Positions 12,874-24,800 of a DNA stretch of 64,000 nucleotides are shown piece after piece. Within the stretch, counting starts at the first letter, position 1. Each line of letters begins with the position of its first letter. Below the pieces are notes generated by a model. That model made no database searches. It was not told the origin of the DNA and worked only from the letters and a program-made list of their open reading frames with translations. The translations under genes and the position numbers were made by a program. Source of the DNA: Litoditis marina (taxonomy: Eukaryota; Nematoda; Chromadorea; Rhabditida; Rhabditidae); the NCBI GenBank assembly GCA_964036275.1, contig OZ038434.1, positions 704,560-768,559 of the forward strand. Direction: 5' to 3'.

Positions 12874-15800
12874 TCACGACATTTCGGATAACAAATGACC
12901 GGCGTAGCTGTGAATCAGACCCATAATATGACGGAGACTTTCCTTCGCGAAGAACTGAAAGACAAAAGGGGGATATATATATTAATATGGCCAAACGGAA
13001 AGAACGTTGGGGATAGACGATCGTGGTAGGCATACAAAAAACAACACTTTGAGTGGAAGCTAATCTCGCGCAGTTTTGGTGTACCTGGTCTGTAGTATTG
13101 TTTTTCTTTCTTCATGATTAATCTAAATTTGCTGTGGGAAAGTTTAGTATTTCATGATAGATGGTTACCTTTTGAATGCAAAGTCGTTCCTCTGCCAACA
13201 TGACAGCCAGGTCGAGCAGACTGTCATCGTCATTGACAGCGTGACAGGAGCCGATGGTCAACTCTAGCACCGACGTGTAGCACATATCCCGCATTCGAGA
13301 TAACTGATCACTACGCAACTGCTGGAATAGAGACCTTCCCAATCTACACAGTAACCTTATACGTTAAGATGAAACCGAAACGTCGAATCTCTAGATGCTG
13401 AGAAGGAATGGTTATTCATTGACATTAGATATGCTAATCATATAAGTTCATAATGTCTCTCTGAACTGAAAAGCAACAATTGTGAATAAATGCTAGAGCC
13501 AACTTGTCTTATAGAAAGAGAGAAAGAGAGAGAGGGAGAGAGGGAGAGAGGGAGAGAGAAAGATGAGGATGAGAAAGAGAGATGAACAAACATGAGCTCG
13601 ATGGTGCGACCCACCTCTGCACTCGAACAAAACCTCCATCCGCGATGATTCAACAGTTTCATGCATCCCTCCAACGCTTTCTAGAAACAAACACACTAGG
13701 AAAATAGTATAAAAATAAACAATATAGCAAAACTTGGAATTTGCTGGTCTGAAATCTAGATTGCCACCTTCCATCTAAATCTAAAGCTCAGCTAGATGAA
13801 AGGAAGAAAAAACACAGATACGTGGAAAATGTAATATACTTGTGAACTGATCATTTTCGTGTCATGAAAGGGCTGGAATAATTGCCGTCAATGACTATTG
13901 TATATTATTTATAACACTTATTTACAGAAGTTCCATGTTTTCGCGCAATCGGCGCAACAAATGACAACTCGGAACTTGGGACCCACACCCCACAGAGTAA
14001 TGAAAGGAATATTATGAGTCGAATAGAACCTCTCAGTCAAGCGCCAATCAAACTGTTTTTCAACCGAATGTTTTCTAAAAAATTTCAATTGCTTGCGAAA
14101 GTGTGCGTTCATGATTCACCCTACAGCTCCTCTGCATATTTCTGCCGAATAAACTGGATATAAACTAACGTGTTTGTGTATGTCTATGTTGGTCTGCTTC
14201 CTCCTCATTTCATTATCTCTCTGTCTTTCTTCCACGGCTCTCTCTGTGATTTCTGTCAGACCAACCGCAGTCTCAGATGACACAGCGCTGAAATGTAACC
14301 AATAACCATTAATCTACTAATACCTAACCACAAAAAGACATTTTAGTTCCACACTGACTATTAAATATAATCCACTTTACCGTTTACGAACACCCTATTA
14401 TATGAGAAACTCGTTTTTCGATTAAAATATGTACAGTATTGTGATTTGCATGAACAATAGACAGCATAGCTTCGCTGAAAACAAGCCGCGCTTTTGAAAT
14501 TTTCTGGTTATTTGGTAAATATTAGTGCATGTTTAGTAAACTTGTGGACGAGTAGAAGGGTCTACTAAGGCAGGGTTCATACTTCCTGTCGCTGAATTAG
14601 GCGACAGCAGCAGTCGCCGCGTAGCATTTTCAAAATGCTGCTGTCGCTCATATTGGCAGCAGCAATGTCGCTTCATCTAGCTACCAAAAAGTATGAACGA
14701 TTTTTTCTTCGATTTGTACTAAATGTCAAATTTCGGTCAAAAACCATGATGTTTTTCAAAAATGGTAGTTTTACTCGATAATTTTGGTCAAGATTGTTCG
14801 AAAAACCTTATTGCATGGTTATTTGGTGAAAATTCCTATCATGATACAATGAGTGATTTTTCATAAGATCCAACGTTTTACTCCCGATTAATGATTTATT
14901 TTGTTTTAAAACGCACTCCAAGTTCGAAAGTGTGGTTTTCCAAGTTTTGATAAACTTACATAAAAATAATTTGTTTTGACATATTGATACAAGTAATATA
15001 TATTTCAACTGAGTTAGTAAATACCATAATAATCATTCGAACTTGAGAATATGGAGGAATGAAGAAAAAATAAGCAAAAACCAATGAGCGACGCGTCATG
15101 TATTTTACTAGGTAGTAAACTACACTTGTAGCTGAATTTGGCAGCAATTGTCGCTTAATTAAGCGACAGCGACGTGATTTGGGAACAAAGAAGTATGAAC
15201 ACCTAGTTGGCGACGCGACGTCGCTGTAGCGCAATTCGGCAACAGGCGACGCGATCGATAATCATGCTTTGTGTATTGTCGCGCGTGTTGCCGAATTCAG
15301 CGACAGGAAGTATGAACCCTGCCTAAGAAGTTTCAAGTTTGACGTCCATATCATTTCTACGTGAACTTAACACCTAGTTCCGCGTTTCCTATTTGATTTC
15401 GTCTCAGGCGACTGCATGTCCCAGGGACATGAACGGGACGTCCCATGTCCCGGTACTGTCCCGGGACGGTACCAAGATTTACGGTAGAAATGAAGCATAT
15501 TTGCATATAAAAGTCAGAATCGAGGAGAATTTCTGTCATCATTTTTGCGAATCTGCTCCATTTCTACCGTAATTCTTGGTACCGTCCCGGGACAGTACCG
15601 GGACATGGTACGTCCCGTTCATGTCCCTGGGACATGCGAATGCTGAGGTAACGCGAACGGTAGACGTGTATGAATGAATGAATGAATGAATGAATGAATA
15701 TATATATATATATATATAAATATAAATATAAAACCTTTTTGCGGGCCTCTCTTCTCCATAGGCCTTTAGCTGAACTGCCTGATCGGCCAGCTTCTGGCAA

Positions 15801-18800
15801 CAGGAAAAGGTGTCGAAGAACTGTTGATGACACTCGTATTCGGCCATTTGGGACAGCGTTTCTTCGCTGACGGAAATGGGCGAGTCGCCTGAACAATCAA
15901 CAACTGAGCGGAAAGACCATCACTCAACCATACAGTCACTAGTCTCGGTCGGAAAAGGATACTTAACACTTTCTATGATACATCACTCCCATTCACTTGC
16001 AATTAGATACAAAATCAAGAGTTGTCAGTTGTCAGAAAGAAAAAGTCATTCCCTGACAGTAATTTGAACTTCGTCGCCCTCCATTACTACAACGAGTGCG
16101 CGAAACTCACCGTTTTCCGATTCAAAAACAGCCGAAATAATGGCAGACAGGGCCATTGTTTCGTTGAGAACTCGAGATGCCGACTCCATGTCATCCGCTA
16201 CTAAAAAAACACATATCTTAATCATCTATGTACATTTATGAACCGTTTTTCCGGTATCAACGATCTTTTAAAGACCCACTTCTCCTTTTCGATTAACTTC
16301 CCAATTTCAATTCACCAAAATGGCACTTGCCAATAATATTGTTTCAAACGCATTCTAAAAGGTCTGAAAATTCGCAATGAGAAACAAGTGCTGACATATT
16401 ATCAGGCTCAGCGGTCAAGATTTTAATTGAGCCTCTCATTTTTTTCTGTCATAAAACATTATTGCGGTCTGTCGAAGCTACGTTTACAGAAACAATCTAA
16501 CTCGACAGCCCACTAATGGTCGCATCCCACTGCTATATAACTATATTTTCAACAGCGTGCACACTGAATAAATACTTAAATGTCAACAGATAACTGACCC
16601 ATGAAGAATCGTATGAGATTATTGGTCTGGACGATGGTCTGATCCATGGTTCGCTCTCCATTCAACAACAGCCAACCGAGACGGTCAATACGCTCAGGGG
16701 AAGACATGTCGTGCTGGAAATGGAGAAAATGATGGGGCTAGGCAAGAATACTTCACGACAACACAAACACGCCTAACAGACCATCAACATACGCGTTCTC
16801 CACCATAATGCTAGGCACTTTTTATACTTAGTGAAGAAGAAACAACGAATACTTTACCCGCAGCCAAGTTGTCAAGTGGTTGACAGTCAGCTGTCGTTAC
16901 ACTGACCCGGGTCCGATTCCCATATATAATGTGCCGAGACTAAATACAGCCTGTTGAATGGCAGAATAAGAGATTGAATAGTAGGCCAAATGGGTACCTC
17001 TTCGTGGTGTTCAGCCGAGAGAATAGCGAGCGTATCCCGGTCGAAACCGGCCGCTTCCAGGGCTGACAGATACTCCAATCGAACTGATTCGCCTTTCACT
17101 CCTGTTACAAAACAACACTAATTATAAAAGGTCTTTGCAGCTGTTCACTGTTTCACATGGAAGTCCCGAATAGTTTGTGAAGGTTTTTTTTCATTTATTC
17201 CAAACCGCTCCACCCCATGTTTTCGAGACGCAAAATGTCACGGCTTCGAGAGGAAATCTTTGGAACAAGGGAGAGAAAACGAACTACTTCGTAAGTGAAT
17301 GAGAAACGCGTGTGAAAACATTGCGATTCAAATAGCTACTCTACTGCAAGCCAACTGACAACCATGATTAACTCTCCAACAATAGTCGCCTTTACAGGCG
17401 AACAGCTCCCCTGTTCTGATATTATCGCGCGGAGCGCGAAGCGCTCTGCGTGAGTTGTCTTTGGTTTGGCCATTGCGGACTCGTTTTTTCCTTTTGATTA
17501 CCAAAAATCTTCAAACATATCCTTTTTTTGAAAACTAAAAGGAGAGAACGTTAGAGAATCACGAATTGAACATTGTGTGAAAATTTCAGCCAAATCGGAT
17601 TATTTTCGCCTGAGTTATGGTTTCGTGTCGTTGTTGAAAAGTTCCGCCGTAATTCGTCCCTCGTCCCTCCTCCCTCACGGAATTCTGTCCGCATCGTAGT
17701 GGAAAAACTACTAAACCAATTTGGCTGAAATTTGAAACATCTATTCTATGGCAAAAGTCAGCTCGTCGCGCCAAGTATGAAATGTATATGTAATCTCTGG
17801 CGCCGGGCGCGGGCGCCAATAGGCGCCAAAAACGACTATTGGAAAAACTATTTAACCGATTTAGCTGAAATTTGAAACATGAGTTCTAATGCAAAACTTA
17901 GCCCTTCGCGCCAAATATGAGATGTATAGCTCCTCATTGGCGCCGGGCGCGGGCGCCAATAGGCGCCAAAACCACTATTGGAAAAACTACTGAACCGATT
18001 TAGCTGAAATTTGGAACATGAGTTCCAATGCGAAATTTAGCATGTCGCGCCAAATATGAGATGTATAGCTCCTCATTGGCGCCGGGCGCGGGCGCCAATA
18101 GGCGCCAGAACCACTATTGGAAAAACTACCGAACCGATTTAGCTGAAATTTGGAACATGAGTTATAATGCAGAAGTTAGCCCGTCGCGCCAAATATGAGA
18201 TGAATACATCATCATTGGCGCCCGGCGCTGGCGCCAATAGGCGCCAAAAACGGCAAAACACTATTTATCATCAACTAAAATGTTGAACACTAATAGAAAT
18301 TGAATAATTTGGTGAAAAGTGTGAAAGTCTTCTTCCAAAACTGAAATTTTTCTTCTGGCGCTCGAACCAGGCGCCAGATGGCGCCAAAACCCAAACTCAC
18401 AACAGCGTCAATGGAATCGTCTGAAATTCGGTACACTAAATAACTATCACATGGCAAGTAAGATGCTCAATCTGAAAATCAAAAAAAGTTCTGTTGGCGT
18501 TGTGCGCTGGCGCCAATTGGCGCCAAAGTTGGAAAAATATCAGTTATCGTCTATCAAACTGTTTCAAGTTAACAGATATTGAATATTCCAATGTGAAATA
18601 TAGATCCACAAATTCAAAACCGAATTTTATCTTCTGGCTCGGAACAGACGCCAAATGGCGCCAAAACAAAAACACACGAACTGACAATTGAAAAGTTTGA
18701 ATATTGCTCCATTCAGTAATTGACACATGTAGTGTGTACTGGTAGCTCAAAAACCTAGAAAATTTCGTTTCGTTCTGGCGCCAGACATGTGTGCCAATTG

Positions 18801-21800
18801 GCGCTGGAACGAAAAACAAGAAAGTTTCAACATGAAGGTTTTTCATGTGGTATCGGAAATAATGGCTATATTGTAAGTGATTTGGTGTCTCTAATTGTAG
18901 ATTGCTCAATGGCGCCAATCCCGTTCGCTTATCGCCGCTAAAAGCGGTGTACATGTCAATCGGAACGTTTAGCGTTTTCGTTCAGTTGTTGATAGTCACA
19001 GAGCCAGTAACTTAGCGTTAAAATAGCGTTATATTACAGCACCAGCAATTTTATGGTCTGCATTTGGCTTCGTGCACACACAAAACTAAGATTTCCATAA
19101 TAATATATTGAGTTCACAAGATTCACTCTGTGAATAGGCAACATAGGAAGTTGTAGGAGTACAACTAGCAAAAATAGAACAATTAGTAAAAAGTGGGGGA
19201 ACCAACAAATGTGTGAGTTGTGTTTGGTTTGACCTCGATATCAGCAAATAGTGAACGATACGAATTGCTGTGATACTGTAGCAGAAGTATTCTGCAAAAA
19301 TAGAACAATACAAATGTTGCACAATGGTTCACAACGCACGCATGTCGTCAAAGCACACATGAAATACCATTCGGCAATTTCTGAAATATCATGCGGGCTT
19401 CGTGAACCATTGTTCAACATTTGTATTGTTCTATTTTTGCAGAATACTTCTGCTACAGTATCACAGCAATTCGTATCGTTCACTATTTGCTGATATCGAG
19501 GTCAAACCAAACACAACTCACACATTTGTTGGTTCCCCCACTTTTTACTAATTAGACCTGATTTTGAATCAACTTTTGTAAACAACAAGGTATGACTAAC
19601 TAACCGTGCATTATTTGAAGAAGTGTCTGTTCTGCTTCCGGCCTCGGCAGGAAAATCGCGTAGAAGGGGATCAGAGAGAATAGACCCTTCGCACTCAGAC
19701 CAGACATCATGGCGGAGATCAGACTCAAGCCACTCTCTTCCTGAACACAACATTCCACCTTTCGGAGTCCCCTCCAACCATCACGCAATTATTACAACTA
19801 CGTGGGTTCTCACAGGATCAACTGGTCGACTAGTACTAATATCGTACAAATGGACGCATCGAAGAGGCAAGTATGTCTTTGTCGTGGTCTTACTTCATAT
19901 GAGCAAGGTCCGTCGTTAAAATTTACCAAATAATTATTTTAAAACTCAAAAAAAAACTGTAGATGTAATATAGTGATAATAAACAGTTAAATTCAACAAA
20001 CGCTCCAAAATGTACGACAAAAAGAAAGTAACCTACGTCATGTTCCAGACTCTTGATCCGTGCAATAGTCACAACATTTGCCATGAATCTGATTAGCTGA
20101 TCGTCTACTGATTGTTTCAGAAGAGTGGTGAACCAATCGATAAGCTCCGCCCACTCTTCCCGGAGAAGAAGACCATAGATGGGGAAATATGGAGACTTTT
20201 CCTCCTGCAACACGATATCGTCGATATCCGTCAAACACAGTACACATAGAGTGAAACACAGTACACACAGGTGACATTATTAAAGAACCAACTTTTCCCA
20301 AACAAAAATCGAACCGATTATTTTATTCCGCGACAAACTCGTCCCCGCGCGTCGCGTGTGCGACAACTCGTCCCCAATGTTTTATTACAAAAGTAGCTAA
20401 AAACTAGGTTTCGAAGTGAAATAAAATTTCGTAAAGTTTCCTGTCTATTACTGAATAGAAAATAACTATAAATACATTCGAAAAATTAATTTAGTCGTCA
20501 CGTATTTGAGAGAAAGCAAGAAGTTTATGAAAATTGTGATAATTACAGCAAAATGTGATATTTCGTTCTTATTTTTAATTGTTTCCTATCTCTGAGGTTG
20601 TATGCAGTTTTTAGTATAAACTATAACCTAGTTACTACGTTAATGCTTAAGTTGTGACCTAATTACATAATTTGAGCAGTTTTCAGGTCGGGACGAGTTG
20701 TCGCAACTGCTGGGACGAGTTGTCCGTAAACGGATTATTTACCAACCACTTTAGTTATACAATACAATACAAGCTTTATTTTTCTCCCGTATCACTTAGT
20801 TCGTTCCAAAATAGAAACAAATTTCGGCTGTGAAAGGTGAACCGGACCAACTGAAATAATTAATACTAAAGTTTGTCGATTACGCTTTTATCGGATTTTT
20901 GTTCCGCACCGCTTTGGGTAGGAAATCGGTTCGGGAAGAAGGATCTGTTTGGAAAGAAACTGGCCCCACACTCGTGAAAAAGCGCTGGCGTTGACAGAAA
21001 CCCCATACTTGTATAGTCGCTTGCGCGGTTTCTATAAGGAATGAAAGTGTAAAACTGACCGCAACTATTTCTCCGAAAATAGATTCGACGGTTATAGGGA
21101 TATCATCGGCTGAATTGCTTGGGAAACAGGCCTCTTGCAATCTGAAATGGGCATTATTACAGCAGATATATACCATTTTTATACATTTCGCTTCATTGCG
21201 TTCTGAACGTATACGAAGCATGAAGTTGAGAAAACGCAATTGAATATGCCCACCTCTGGTGTACTGCCGCATTGACAAGACACCAAAGTCTGTCCTCAGA
21301 TGTAGTTGCCATGGAATATATTGGATCCAACATACCACACAAAGAGCTCCACAACATACGAGTGAAGGGAGATACGGTCGACTGTAACATCCAACGAATG
21401 GTTTGGTATAATGAAGCGCTTTCCTTGGTCGAATGTCCATTCAAATGGAGCAAACCCTGTCTCATTGAAATACGTCAAACGCTATCAAAACAGCAAACTT
21501 TCTAAAAGTTTGACGAAATAGAAGCCTTATTTTATATTCTGACTATTCAGTCAATATTACTGGTGTATGAATGATGGAACTCATTTACTCATTCATTCAT
21601 TAGGTGGATGTATTGAGTGAATGGTACACCTTGATTTATGGCACAAACCAAAGCGACAATTTACAGCAAATGTCATATGAAAGTTGATTGTTGAAGCAAA
21701 CGGCATATTATGCGTACAGTGTATACCTTGTCAACGATTTTCTTCATAGTGGTGAGGAAGACCGTTCTCCTTTTGGCAATATCGTAGTTGTCATGCAAAC

Positions 21801-24800
21801 AATCGGTAGGCGACATCGAGGGGTCGGAGAGGAAGTTGTACATGTGAAGGGGCGTGGCCAATACGGGCATACCCACCGAGCACACCAGGGAAATCGCCTG
21901 CAACCGAGAACTCAAAGATAACAGTAGGGAGGGGGAGGCTAAGAAAACATTTAGAAGGAGAGTTATACACCTTTTCCAAAGCAATAAACTACCTTGCAAG
22001 AACAAGAACAGCAAAGAACTACCTTGTGATTATGAATTGCAGGTAGATGGGAATACGTTTATCAGTGGCCGTATTCACCAATGTCGCGGGAAGCTAAAAA
22101 AGCGTCCCGACCCTTCCCGCGGGACGGTGCGGGCCGTCCCGGGACGATTTTCCGAAAAATCGGTATTCACCAATATTGTTGAGCTTCCCGCACCTTCCCG
22201 CGGGACGCCTTTTTCGTCCCGGACCTTTTCAAAGTAAGAGGTGCGGGAAATAGCTTCCCGCGACTATTTATTGCCAAGAAATAGTGATTGTTTTCATATT
22301 TTTTCGAGTCACACGACTTGTTTCTACTCCAAATCCTATTTATAATCACTGTATATGGTTTTTAAGTGCAGTTGGGGTGAATAGATACTATTTATATTGC
22401 TAAATTAAGAATTTGAAGGGTAAAATTTCAGTTTTCGAACTGAGAGGTTGAATTCATCTTTTAAAATTTTGCAAAATGCCCTGACGCACTACATACAAGT
22501 ATCACAGTTTCATAGCTGAACGAAAAAAAAGAAGCTGATCTGGATATCAGTCGAAAACTGCATACTTTCTTAGAAGATCAGTAGTACTAAAATGAATTGG
22601 GGCAAATTGAATTATTATCCCCCACTGCAGGTTGTTCCCCCCTCCCCCGTAAGAGTTCAACCATAGGTGCGATACCCCGGTTAACTAACTGACCGGGGGA
22701 TCTTTAACATTGCGTTTTTATAGGCTAAGGGGATTCATAACTTCTACAAGGACCGGGTTTATTTGGTAATTATCTAGAGGGACCTATAACTCTGCGCTTT
22801 TTCGTGGAGGGGATGTTGAATTGTTCAAACCCTGGAGGGGATGTTGAATTGTTCAAAACTTCAATGGTGCGGGGGGGGGGGGGCTGAACTTCGATACCGA
22901 AAATGTTCACTTTTCACCCTTTGTGTTACTTTTTTTTTTAGGGTCAGACTTCACGATCCCAGAAGTAATACAAACTCGGAGAAATGGGGGATGAAAAGTC
23001 CATGTTCCTATGAAAATTTTCCCATTCAATATAAAAAGTTAGACGTTGTTCAGTAAGATTATAATATAATAACCCAACAATTCCGAACATCGAACAAAAG
23101 GTGCTGATACAACTGATCGAGATTAGAAATCAAAACCATTAGAACGATTCTTCGATAAATAACATTCAAATTATTGTCTCATTAAAGTAGGACGATTACG
23201 TGCTCCAATCTCGGCGCGTCAGTCCTTTAAACTGCAATTGAAAAATGTATTGCAGTTTGAAGGACTGACGCGCCGAGATTGGAGCACGTAATCGTCCTTC
23301 TTTAAATAAGACCGAAAATTCTCACTTCACAGAAATTTGTACTGATAACAGTACATTTTGACCATACAGCACTTGACAAAACAACTATAATTTTGCAATC
23401 TAGAATTAACTAGTTTCCACGGGGAAGCGGCGAGAAACGATTCAAATATGCAACTTATTCAAATGATGTTTTCTCGCGTAGAAAATGATTTAGAGAACAA
23501 AGTATTCATCATTCAGTGTAGGAAAACATATTGTTCGTGTCACTATTTCCACTTGCAAATTCCATTTTGACTTATTTTTGAAATTTCGGGAAAAATAAGT
23601 CATAAAACACTGTTCCAGCTCAATTCACGCCAAAATGAATATGCCTTAGAATTGAAATTCGGAGTTTACCGCCTAAACACCACAAATGCGCCAGTGATTT
23701 TTCTTCCCGCGGGACGGCCCACGGGACGTTACTTCCCGAGCATTGGTGAATACGAAATTTCGTCCCACGGGACGCTAAATTGAGCTTCCCGCGCGGGACC
23801 TTCCCGCGATTTTGGTGAATACGGCCACAGAAGTGTTTAGAGCTATGATAATGGCATGCATGATAGGATATTTGGAAGTTCTGAGACACAAACTAGATTG
23901 GGGAAACGTGGCATATCAACTGCTTACCTCGTCCAGTTTTCCACATCGGACAAGACTGAAAACTGTCCTGACGAGTCTGTCTTCTGCTTCATTGTCTTCC
24001 GGTGTACAGGCAGAATCCAGGTCAACGCCCAGTCCCTTCTTGCCCACTGACATCGCGCGCACACTGCCAGAACTGCACAAGAAATCAGGATTTGATTGAT
24101 TTATTGACATGCAACATGTGTATTACATATAGAAACGGAATGATCAAAACCAGTGAATTTGAGCAAGATGAAAAAAAGAATATAAATAATGCTGAAAGGA
24201 TTATGATGCAATCGACAGATATCTGTTACTAAGTTGATAGGGCCAATTCTACAACTAACCGGGTTTTTAGGTAACCTAACCCTTTTTTGGTAACCTCTTT
24301 TTCAGGTTACCTTGGTAGGTAACCTGGAAGTAACCTGAAACTAAAATCCGGTTACCGTTCAAACTAACAGTAAAAACCACATTTTGCGTTAGAAAAACAG
24401 GTAATCGGTTTTTCATTTTAGGTTACCAACCGGTTACCTTCTGAGGTAACCTGAAAAATAGGTTACCAAAAAAGGGTTAGGTTACCTAAAAACCCGGTTA
24501 GATACAGAATTCACCAGTTGATAGTTTTCTTTACCTAATTTTCAAACATTATGAGCATAAAGAACATAAAACTGAAAGCACAACGTAAGTAACCATATCG
24601 CTGATGTCTTTTTTTTTAAAAATTTGTTTGGGGACTCAATGTCACTAATTTGAAAAAAGGCCATAAAAGAATCATGATTACAGGCTATGTGGAAAGACTG
24701 TTAATCGATTCTAATCAAACGAACTTCGAATTTTATTCCAAATGTCGCATAACTGACTACTTCAATCGGATGTGCCTGAGGCCATCTAACAATATAATTC

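Larger units (their letters stand above)
22066..23827. mobile_element. 1.76-kb DNA element with inverted termini and nested insertions
   Basis: The ends are inverted copies of TGGCCGTATTCACCAA followed by CGCGGGAAG, with CAG on both outer sides. Subterminal regions carry many CTTCCCGCGGGACG repeats. Inside lie a copy of the C/G-run repeat (22590-23072) and a TTAA MITE (23182-23305), so the element was itself a target. No transposase frame is seen. It lies in the NUP107 intron between exons 23928 and 21897. Confidence 0.7.

Noticed and set aside
15539..15896. 102- and 110-codon frames overlapping a NUP107 exon
   Set aside because: They include the true exon 15888-15735 in one frame but then read through a microsatellite and a foldback. 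The donor at 15735 ends the real coding part.
17590..18930. CRISPR-like array
   Set aside because: The period is long, the spacers are themselves repeated, and the genome is eukaryotic. It is an ordinary diverged satellite.
19241..19493. Two identical 80-codon frames on opposite strands
   Set aside because: They are the two arms of one palindrome and not genes.
20880..21440. 186-codon minus-strand frame
   Set aside because: It runs through two NUP107 exons in mixed frames and an intron. The phase-consistent exons 21456-21254 and 21141-21060 explain the region better.
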